From assembly GCA_021776735.1 (NCBI GenBank), contig JAJFFH010000029.1:85676-149675 (forward strand): 64,000 nucleotides of DNA, given 5' to 3'. Shown here one piece after another: positions 57,237-64,000 of the stretch. Every line of letters starts with the position of its first letter. Positions within the stretch are counted from its first letter, which is position 1. The position numbers were made by a program, and so were the translations under genes. Source of the DNA: Planctomycetota bacterium. Lineage in GTDB: Bacteria > Planctomycetota > PLA2. Under the pieces are notes generated by a model. It saw nothing but the letters and a program-made list of their open reading frames with translations. It was not told the DNA's origin and searched no databases.

Positions 57237-58538
57237 TCACGACTTGAGACTGTCCACCATGCGTCCGGCACGAGCGAGGTCGGACCGCGTCAGTCGTACG
57301 CGCAAATCGACCATCCCCTCGTCGTATTCACGGGTCAGGATCGTGCCGCGCTCCGCGAGGAACGCGAGGAGCTTGCCCGCACCCGCCGGGATTCGGAACT
57401 CCGCCTCGGTCTGCCGCTGGGTGATTTGGCGCTCGACCTCCTCGGCGAGGCGATCGAGACCTTCGCCCGTGCGCGCCGAGATGGCGACCGTCGGATCGAC
57501 GCCGCCGTTGCCGAGCAGGCGCAGCGCCAGCCGGTCCGGGACCGCGTCGATCTTGTTGAGTACCAAGACGCGCGGGGTTTTGAGCGCGCCGATCTCCTCC
57601 AGGACCTGGCGCACGGCTTCAAGCTGCAGGAGGGCATCGGGATGGGAAGCATCGACGAGCAGGAGCACGAGGTCCGCGGCCCGCACTTCCTCGAGCGTGG
57701 CGTGAAACGACGCCACCAGCCCGTGCGGCAGGTTGCGGATGAACCCGACGGTGTCGGACAAAAAGACATTCTTGGCGCTCGGTAGGGTCCACGCGCGAGT
57801 CTTGGTGTCGAGAGTCGCGAAGAGTTGGTCGGCCACCAGTGTCTCCGCGCCCGTCAGGCAGCGCAGCAGGGTCGACTTGCCCGCATTCGTGTAGCCGACG
57901 AGGCTGATCGTGAAGTACGCCTCGCGGCTTTGGGCCATCCTCTCGCGCCGCCCCTCGATCGCCTTCAGTTCGCGCTTCAATTCCAGCACGCGACGGCGCA
58001 GCAGACGCCGATCGATCTCGATCTGCTTCTCGCCCGGACCGCGCGTACCGATCGCCGCCGACTGGCCGGTGCCGCCTTCCCGGTTCAAGTGAGTCCACAT
58101 CCGGCGCAGGCGTGGCAGCAGGTACTGCGCCTGCGCCAGCTCGACCTGGAGCTTGGACTGGTGCGTGCGCGCATGCTTGGCGAAGATGTCGAGGATCAAC
58201 TCCGTCCGGTCCACGACGCGCACGTCGATGCGGCGCTCGAGATTGCGCAGTTGGGCCGGCGTCAGATCGAAGTCGGCCAGGACGACGTCGGCGTCTTCGG
58301 CGCTGGCCAGTTCGCCGACCTCGATCGCCTTGCCCTTCCCGATGTAGGTGGAGGCGTTCGGGCGCGCCAGGTTCTGCATCAGCCGACCAACCACAAGCGC
58401 GCCCGCCGTCTCCGCCAGTCGAGCGAGTTCGTCAAGCGGGCCCTCCACCGTCTCCGGTGTCCTCGCCAAGTGGGCGCCGATCAAGATCGCGCGCTCGTCG
58501 GCGGCTCGACTGCTTTCCCGTTTTTCCTTCTCTACCAC
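57237..58538 (-). CDS. hflX: GTPase HflX
   Basis: A GTG start gives 433 residues. The N-terminal HflX domain has GALVVGRLMQNLARPNASTYIGKGKAIEV and a coiled region (LLPRLRRMWTHLNREGGTGQSAAIGTRGPGEKQIEIDRRLL). The G domain has GYTNAGKSTLLRCL (G1), DTVGFIRNLPH (G3) and NKIDAV (G4). HflX splits stalled ribosomes under stress and binds the 50S subunit. It follows nadB on the same strand with an 81-nt gap that contains a duplicated TGGTCTCCGAT. Confidence 0.96.
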   Translation of the reverse strand: MVEKEKRESSRAADERAILIGAHLARTPETVEGPLDELARLAETAGALVVGRLMQNLARPNASTYIGKGKAIEVGELASAEDADVVLADFDLTPAQLRNLERRIDVRVVDRTELILDIFAKHARTHQSKLQVELAQAQYLLPRLRRMWTHLNREGGTGQSAAIGTRGPGEKQIEIDRRLLRRRVLELKRELKAIEGRRERMAQSREAYFTISLVGYTNAGKSTLLRCLTGAETLVADQLFATLDTKTRAWTLPSAKNVFLSDTVGFIRNLPHGLVASFHATLEEVRAADLVLLLVDASHPDALLQLEAVRQVLEEIGALKTPRVLVLNKIDAVPDRLALRLLGNGGVDPTVAISARTGEGLDRLAEEVERQITQRQTEAEFRIPAGAGKLLAFLAERGTILTREYDEGMVDLRVRLTRSDLARAGRMVDSLKS

Positions 58539-58619
58539 GGTCTCTGGTCTCCGATTGTCGTTGGTCTCCGATGTGATTTCGCCGTGCTGCGGCGTTCTGG
58601 GCGTTGATTGTGCCGGAGG

Positions 58620-60356
58620 TCACCCATGCTGTTTCGGCGTCGCACGCCTTGAGAGAATACCGTCTGCACCACCACCGGTTCGGTCGATGCCGACAAACCG
58701 TGCGGGGGCCCCACGGCGCCAGCAAAACGATCCCAAGAAGCGGGCGTCATCCCGCTCCGGATAGTCCTTGCGATCGTGCGTGCCCCGGCTCTCTTCGCGG
58801 GCTGTGGCAGCCGCGACCATCAGTCCGCCCAGGAGTAGGAGGTTCGCCACCTCGAATCCGCTCCGATCCTCGAGCACCACGCCGCCCATGAAGCCACGCC
58901 ATTCTGCGATAGCTGCAGCGGTAACCCCGAGATCTTCGGCGTCTCGCGTGACGCCCGCGGAGCGCCACATGCGGCTGATGAGCGATCGTCGCAGGTCGGC
59001 GAAGTCCGCCGAACCGCGCCGCCGTCCGATGGCGGGCGCGCATACGTCACCCAAGAAGCGCCCTCGCACCGCGGCCGCCCGCGCCGCCGCCGCGCCCACA
59101 CGCGGACCGAGGACGAGGCCCTCCAGCAGGGAGTTCGAGGCCAAGCGGTTGGCACCGTGCAGGCCGCTGCAGGCCGCTTCGCCGCAGGCGAACAGCCCGG
59201 GCAAGTCGGTCGCGCCATCGTGGTCGCACCTGACTCCTCCGATCGTGTAGTGGGCGGCGGGACGCACCGGGATCGGATCGCGCTCCGGATCGAGGCCGTA
59301 GTGCGCGCATGTTCGGGCCAGCCCCGGGAAGCGCCCCGCAACATGGCCCTTGGGCCAGTGGCGCATGTCGAGAAAAATGCCGAACACGCCTGGCCGGGCG
59401 AGATGGGCCAGCAACGCTCGCGAGACAATGTCGCGCGGTGCCAGCTCGGCATCCGGATGCACGTCCTTGAGAAAGCGATCACCGTGGTTGTCGATCAGCA
59501 GCGCCCCGTCGCCACGAACGGCTTCCGTGACGAGAACGCGCTCGACGCCGGCGAGATACAGTGTCGTCGGGTGAAACTGCACGAATTCCATGTCTCGCAA
59601 CGACACCCCGGCACGGTAGGCGGCGGCGATACCGTCGCCCGTCGCGCCCGGCACGTTGCTCGTCTCGCGAAACAGCTGCCCGGCCCCCCCGGTCGCGAGT
59701 ACCACGGCCCGCGCAAAAACCGCGTAGCGACCGCTGGGCCCCTGCACGAGCGCGCCAACACAGCCGTTCATGTCCGTGCCGCCGACGCCGGCGTCCGCCG
59801 TGATCAGATCGATGACGTACGCGTTTTCCTTTTCGCTGATGCGCGCGTGCTCCCGAACCCGGGTGATCAGCGTGCGGGAACACTCCGCACCGGTTGTGTC
59901 GCCCGCATGCAGGATGCGAGCGGCTCCGTGACCGCCCTCGCGCCCTAACGCAAACGTGGCTCCGTCCGCAGCGCGATCGAAACGAGCTCCCGAGTCGGCA
60001 AGCTGTCGCACCGCCGTGGGCGCTGCCGCGGCGATCTCTCGTACCAACTCGGTGTCGCACAGACCGCAGCCCGTGCGCAACGTATCGTCCGCGTGCGCGT
60101 CCGGATCATCGTCCGGAGCGACCGCCGCAGCGATCCCGCCCTGGGCCCAAGACGTATTCGAAAGCGCCGGCACGTCCTTGTGCAGCACGAGCACGTTCAT
60201 CGACTTGGCGGCAGCGAGGGCGGCACTCAGTCCCGCCACGCCCCCACCTACGACAAGAATGTCCGTGGAATAGCGCGGCAGGTCGCGCGTATCGAAGCCA
60301 ACGAGATACCTCTCGGAGGCGACCGCACGGTTTCCGCGACCCGCCGGGCTCGTCAA
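58620..60356 (-). CDS. nadB: L-aspartate oxidase
   Basis: A TTG start gives 578 residues. Features are the FAD fold DILVVGGGVAGLSAALAAA, SNTSWAQGGIAAAV, HPTTLYLAGVERVLVTEAVRGDGA, FLDMRHWPKG, RPAAHYTIGGVRCD and GLFACGEAACSGLHGANRLASNSLLEGLV. It oxidises aspartate to iminoaspartate for NAD synthesis. nadA and nadC are not in the window. The start overlaps the stop of the upstream exported-protein gene (TTGA), suggesting co-transcription. Confidence 0.95.
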   Translation of the reverse strand: MTSPAGRGNRAVASERYLVGFDTRDLPRYSTDILVVGGGVAGLSAALAAAKSMNVLVLHKDVPALSNTSWAQGGIAAAVAPDDDPDAHADDTLRTGCGLCDTELVREIAAAAPTAVRQLADSGARFDRAADGATFALGREGGHGAARILHAGDTTGAECSRTLITRVREHARISEKENAYVIDLITADAGVGGTDMNGCVGALVQGPSGRYAVFARAVVLATGGAGQLFRETSNVPGATGDGIAAAYRAGVSLRDMEFVQFHPTTLYLAGVERVLVTEAVRGDGALLIDNHGDRFLKDVHPDAELAPRDIVSRALLAHLARPGVFGIFLDMRHWPKGHVAGRFPGLARTCAHYGLDPERDPIPVRPAAHYTIGGVRCDHDGATDLPGLFACGEAACSGLHGANRLASNSLLEGLVLGPRVGAAAARAAAVRGRFLGDVCAPAIGRRRGSADFADLRRSLISRMWRSAGVTRDAEDLGVTAAAIAEWRGFMGGVVLEDRSGFEVANLLLLGGLMVAAATAREESRGTHDRKDYPERDDARFLGSFCWRRGAPARFVGIDRTGGGADGILSRRATPKQHG

Positions 60357-61447
60357 TCGCCCTCTTGTCTGCTGCCACTCCCGGCCGCGCGCTCAGGATC
60401 ACCCACCTCGCGCTCGGAACCCGCCCCGGAATCCCTCCCGGCCGCGGGATCAGGGGCCTTGGGATCGGGGTCGCGCTTGGCTCCCGACTCGGACTCCCCC
60501 GCGGAGCCGTTGGAACCGCGCTCGGAGTCAGACCGGGTGTCGTCCGTCGATGCCCCTGGGGCGTCACGGGTTCCCGCGCCCTCCTTGACTTTTTGGCCAG
60601 CGGCTGCTGCCCGCGGATCCAACTCGCGCAGAATCGGCGTGGATCGATGCACGGTCAGGCGCCGCACCTTGCCGAGGCGAATGCGATAAGAACCGAACTC
60701 GGCCTCGCCACGGAACGCGATTTCCTCGTTGTAGACCGGGAGTTCGAACGCCACCGACTCGCCCGATCGCAGCCGAGCGGTCCCAGTCAATCCGGGCCGC
60801 TTGCTGCGCCGACGCAGCTCAATGGTTTTGATGATGCGCAGCGGAATATCGACTCTCATCGAACCGCGCACGCCGGGGAGCACGTTTTCGGACGCGGCCC
60901 GGCGAAACCCCAAGACCTCGACTTCGACGCCGTGGCTGTCGCGCACGAGCGCATCAACGCTGCCGGTCGGGCGACCGAACTTCGGTAGGTCCGTGCGCTT
61001 GGTCCGGCCCAGGAATCGGAGCGAGCGAATGTCACGAAAGAACACGCGCACCCGCCCGAAGGTCGTGAACCCCTGGAATAGTTGTTCCGCCTCCCGCTGG
61101 TCGAAGGTCGCGGTGATCTCGCGCCCGGAGCGCAGCATCAACAACGCACGCGGGCGACCACCGGGACGCTTGGGCGCCTGCACCCGGACGGCGCGAACCC
61201 GGCCATAGGGCACCTCGACATCCGCCGCACCGACGAATCCGCGAAACATGTTCTCGCCCGTGGACCGATGAAACCCGACCACGCGGGTGCGCAGGCCCTC
61301 GGCATCGACAATCTCAACGTTGTAGAGTGGGGTTGTACCGCCATCGGCGGCGGCACGCGGCGCGCCGCATAGCACGAACGAGAGAAGGGCGATCGCGATC
61401 GAAAAGGCTCGCAACCGCAGGCTTCGCGCAGGGTGTCGGCTTCGCAT
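60353..61447 (-). CDS. Exported protein with duplicated domain and disordered tail
   Basis: An AAGGAG site precedes MRSRHPARSLRLRAFSIAIALLSFVLCGAPRAAA, a signal peptide. Two similar units of about 110 residues follow (VDAEGLRTRVVGFHRSTGENMFRGFVGAADVEVPYGRVRAVRV and VRDSHGVEVEVLGFRRAASENVLPGVRGSMRVDIPLRIIKTIEL), evidence of an internal duplication. The last about 85 residues are disordered, rich in Asp, Ser, Gly and Arg. I recognise no family. It overlaps nadB but is probably an envelope protein. Confidence 0.78.
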   Translation of the reverse strand: MRSRHPARSLRLRAFSIAIALLSFVLCGAPRAAADGGTTPLYNVEIVDAEGLRTRVVGFHRSTGENMFRGFVGAADVEVPYGRVRAVRVQAPKRPGGRPRALLMLRSGREITATFDQREAEQLFQGFTTFGRVRVFFRDIRSLRFLGRTKRTDLPKFGRPTGSVDALVRDSHGVEVEVLGFRRAASENVLPGVRGSMRVDIPLRIIKTIELRRRSKRPGLTGTARLRSGESVAFELPVYNEEIAFRGEAEFGSYRIRLGKVRRLTVHRSTPILRELDPRAAAAGQKVKEGAGTRDAPGASTDDTRSDSERGSNGSAGESESGAKRDPDPKAPDPAAGRDSGAGSEREVGDPERAAGSGSRQEGD

Positions 61448-61529
61448 AAGGAGGCTCCTTCGATTATAGCCGCGGTCCTACGACGCGTCGCGCGCCTACG
61501 GCCCGGGCGCAGACCCCGATTGGACGCGT

Positions 61530-61542
61530 ACGGACGGCGATG
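61530..61542 (-). repeat. Dispersed repeat copy, intergenic
   Basis: Exact ACGGACGGCGATG preceded by GCGT. A small hairpin GGTTCG/CGAACC lies 15 nt further on (61558-61574). It is located between two same-strand exported-protein genes. Confidence 0.8.
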
Positions 61543-61626
61543 TATTCAAAAACGGCCGGTTCGGAGCACGAACCCTCCAAGATGCCGCTCGCCGCCGCCT
61601 GCCGCTACGCCCTTCGGGCTTGGAGC

Positions 61627-62547
61627 CTAGCGGTCGGAATCCTCGTCGCTCTCCGTATCGCTGCCCCCGCCCCCCTCCTTCGCTTTGCCGTCGCCGCTCT
61701 CAACGGCGATCTCCGTCACGCCGGTGCTGACAAACATCCCCCCGCCCCTGTCGCCATCGCTCTCGGATCGAAACACCGAGATCGCCATCGGAACCCCGCC
61801 GCCGGGCCCGCCGACCAGGCCATCAATATTGGTTCCTTCGAGTTCCTTGCGCTGCTGGGCGTTCAGGCTTGCATCGATCTCGTCGCGAGTCTCTTTCCGG
61901 ATGCGCTTCAACTCCTCTCCGTAAGTCGCGTCGCGTCCCGGAATCTTGCGGTTGTAGACCGCCATCTGATCCTGCACGAATCGCAGCATGTTGCCGTGCT
62001 CGCCCTTCGTAATCGCTTCCTTGATCTTTTTTTGGCGCTCTTGCCGGCGCTCGAACGGGCTGGTCCCCGTTTCGTCCGGAATCTTCAGGATTTCTTCCCC
62101 TCGGCGCTTGCCGCGCTCGACGGAGTCCTTGACTCGGTCCTTTTGGGTCGGAGTCAGCTTGAGTTGGCGCGCGAGTTGGTCCACCGATCGCACGAAACGC
62201 GGAAGCCGCATGCCCGGCCCCGGGGAGGACCGCCGCCTCTCCGATCGCTTGCGCTCGGCCACCTCAAGGCGCGTGATCCGCTCGGTTAGGGACTCGTCGC
62301 TGGAATCCCCGCCCATGGGCTCAACTACTTCGGGGCGCCCGCCGGGATCGGCAAGCTCGCGCTGTACGGTTCGGGGCCGGGCCGACCGCGAACCCGACGC
62401 CAGCACGCTGTCCCCTGCGCCAGCCCGTTCGCCAGGGGTCGTCCGAGTCTTGCCAAGGTCGTCGGCCAATCGATCGACTTTCAGGTATAGGCCACCGACG
62501 CCCAGCAGTGCCGCCGTGGCGAGAATCGTCGCGAGCGCAGAATTCAT
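61627..62547 (-). CDS. Exported helical protein, Spy/LTxxQ-like
   Basis: GGAGGTC precedes MNSALATILATAALLGVGGLYLKV at 62547, which was chosen because the ORF track start lies inside a tRNA gene. The 306-residue protein has an N-terminal anchor, then a charged helical core with LKLTPTQKDRVKDSVERGKRRGEEIL and DASLNAQQRKELEG, reminiscent of Spy/CpxP LTxxQ chaperone-like proteins. The C-terminus is Gly/Ser/Asp-rich. The role is probably envelope-related; the family link is tentative. Confidence 0.72.
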   Translation of the reverse strand: MNSALATILATAALLGVGGLYLKVDRLADDLGKTRTTPGERAGAGDSVLASGSRSARPRTVQRELADPGGRPEVVEPMGGDSSDESLTERITRLEVAERKRSERRRSSPGPGMRLPRFVRSVDQLARQLKLTPTQKDRVKDSVERGKRRGEEILKIPDETGTSPFERRQERQKKIKEAITKGEHGNMLRFVQDQMAVYNRKIPGRDATYGEELKRIRKETRDEIDASLNAQQRKELEGTNIDGLVGGPGGGVPMAISVFRSESDGDRGGGMFVSTGVTEIAVESGDGKAKEGGGGSDTESDEDSDR

Positions 62548-62740
62548 CTTTGTTTGACCTCCAAGGGAATCGAACAACTCCCATGCTGCCCCAAATACGC
62601 ACCTAAGCCGCGGTTCACGCCCCAAAACCCGAACGGCAGATCGCCATCGCGGCGCGCGCGGGCCTCGATTTGCCCTGTGTGGGCGCGGCAATTCGAAGCC
62701 CCCCGGAGGGACGACGAACCGGCGCACCGCGGGCCGAACC

Positions 62741-62816
62741 TGGTGGAGGCGAGGGGACTCGAACCCCTGACCTTCGGCTTGCAAAGCCGACGCTCTCCCA
62801 ACTGAGCTACGCCCCC
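62741..62816 (-). tRNA. tRNA-Ala (anticodon TGC)
   Basis: A 76-nt cloverleaf on the minus strand: acceptor GGGGGCG/CGCCTCC (one G-U), D-arm GCTC/GAGC, anticodon stem TCGGC/GCCGA with loop TTTGCAA (anticodon TGC), TTCGAGT T-loop, and encoded CCA. Confidence 0.97.
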
Positions 62817-62852
62817 GGCTCGGTACAGGCCCATCCGACAACGGAACCGGAA

Positions 62853-62929
62853 TGGTGCGCACGGGTGGACTCGAACCACCGACCTCTCGCTTATCAGGCG
62901 AACGCTCTAACCAGCTGAGCTACGCGCGC
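62853..62929 (-). tRNA. tRNA-Ile (anticodon GAT)
   Basis: A 77-nt cloverleaf: acceptor GCGCGCG/CGTGCGC, anticodon stem TTCGC/GCGAG with loop CTGATAA (anticodon GAT), TTCGAGT T-loop, encoded CCA. tRNA-Ala follows 36 nt later in the same transcript direction. Confidence 0.97.
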
Positions 62930-62954
62930 GTCTTGGCTTCCGATCGTCTCGCAG

Positions 62955-62983
62955 AGTATATCGGCCGGTCCAGCCCTTGCCAG
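62955..62983 (-). promoter_or_regulatory. Candidate promoter for the tRNA-Ile/Ala pair
   Basis: On the minus strand, CTGGCA and TATACT are 17 nt apart, with the -10 box 25 nt upstream of tRNA-Ile. With the terminator after 5S, this suggests the two tRNAs have their own transcript. Confidence 0.45.
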
Positions 62984-63121
62984 CAGCCTGTCACGACTCC
63001 ACCGAACGACGCAACCGCTCTAGATGTCTCGCGCAGATCCGGCGAAAAGGGGCCGGCGGGTGGAAACAACACGTGCGCTCCCGAGCAAGCCTCCTGCCCC
63101 GAGACTCGCAGATCGCAAGTG

Positions 63122-63162
63122 AAAAAAAAGAGCGCCTGACCCAGCGAACCGGGCCAAGCGCT
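63122..63162 (-). terminator. Rho-independent terminator after 5S rRNA
   Basis: AGCGCTTGGCCC pairs with GGGTCAGGCGCT (12 bp with two wobbles), followed by eight T residues on the minus strand, just after the 5S gene. It should end the rRNA transcript before the tRNAs. Confidence 0.88.
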
Positions 63163-63166
63163 TTGA

Positions 63167-63278
63167 AACGTGGCGGTGACCTACTTTCCCGCTTTTGGCA
63201 GTATCATCGGCGTGCAGGGCTTAACGACCGTGTTCGGAATGGGGACGAGTGTATCCCCCGCACTATGGCCACCACGAA
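63167..63278 (-). rRNA. rrf: 5S ribosomal RNA
   Basis: The minus strand reads from TTTCGTGGTGGCC through CCCCATTCCGAACACGG, the conserved 5S loop, to GTAGGTCACCGCCACG. The two ends pair (CGTGGTGG with CCGCCACG). About 112 nt; ends estimated to within a few bases. The 261-nt spacer to 23S holds no gene that I can see. Confidence 0.95.
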
Positions 63279-63539
63279 ATTTTTTTTCGTGTAATTATGA
63301 AGGACAGAGGTTCCGCAGCTCCAGTTGGATTGCGGATTTCGCATCCAGGCGCGGAAATTCTTGAACTCAAACAGTTACTTGCGCAGTCGCCTGCGCGGTC
63401 CTTGTGTCGCATCTTTGTGAGGCATCTTGTGATGCACTCTGTGAGATGAACATGCGCGCCGGCTGCATCCCGACGCTGTGCGACCCTTCCTCCGCACGAC
63501 AGCCCGTTGGGGGACTATTCCATGAAGAGGAGGAAAGAA

Positions 63540-64000
<461 letters not shown>

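Noticed and set aside
61627-62862. 411-aa version of the Spy-like protein
   Set aside because: The N-terminal 105 residues cross the tRNA-Ala gene; the ATG at 62547 has a ribosome-binding site and a signal peptide.
63170-63364. Small ORFs over 5S rRNA and the 23S-5S spacer
   Set aside because: They lie antisense to rRNA.

Overview
The window is GC-rich, gene-dense bacterial chromosome and looks like a planctomycete or a close relative (inference). The support is paired ECF sigma factors and Ser/Thr kinases, a kinase fused to a formylglycine-generating-enzyme (SUMF1) domain, many HEAT/TPR/VWA exported proteins and lipoproteins, a squalene/phytoene synthase-family gene, a fused SecDF, and a 23S-5S rRNA unit with no 16S gene beside it. 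No prophage, transposase, CRISPR array or plasmid function was seen.

Layout. 1-6.7 kb: truncated cytochrome c, ECF sigma/anti-sigma pair, trigger factor, tautomerase-like and alpha/beta hydrolase genes, and a flavin/PPOX protein divergent from a NorR-like sigma-54 activator. 6.9-13 kb: isoprenoid synthase, frameshifted nitroreductase, EamA transporter, EF-P-like protein (YeiP/EfpL type), lipoprotein plus HEAT protein, AAC(3)-family acetyltransferase. 13-17.8 kb: tRNA-Val with a terminator, two methyltransferases and a DUF4291 protein in one run, then a metalloprotease-rhomboid-hpt operon on the minus strand. 17.9-27 kb: fhs and folD (one-carbon/folate) separated by a block holding a sigma factor, a WD40 kinase, a PH-domain protein, an ERCC4 nuclease and a cNMP-binding protein. 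27-33.6 kb: secreted binding protein, secreted esterase, an ECF sigma factor fused to a membrane-anchored HEAT-like domain, and a UvrD/PcrA helicase. 33.6-39 kb: a broken kinase-SUMF1 gene, a polyprenyl diphosphate synthase and membrane proteins. 39-45 kb: ferredoxin and a 1722-aa transmembrane sigma-54 activator. 45-51 kb: TPR, HEAT, VWA and lipoproteins, HU and mnmA. 51.8-57 kb: yajC, secDF, LysM protein. 57-62.5 kb: hflX, nadB and two exported proteins. 62.7-64 kb: tRNA-Ala, tRNA-Ile, 5S and the 3' end of 23S, all on the minus strand.

The most unusual content is repeat structure. (1) A short dispersed element with core CATCGCCGTCCGT occurs about 17 times on both strands, between genes and inside genes, sometimes directly beside a stable hairpin and once as a head-to-head pair. 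(2) A longer REP-like unit of alternating hairpins occurs in three arrays at about 27.0, 33.7 and 36.4 kb, with compensatory base changes in the stems and conserved loops. Two protein architectures also stand out: the single-chain CBM9-like/GAF/degenerate GGDEF/sigma-54 AAA+ regulator, and the sigma factor with a membrane-anchored HEAT-like domain. Two genes carry apparent frameshifts or stops that could be decay or assembly error.
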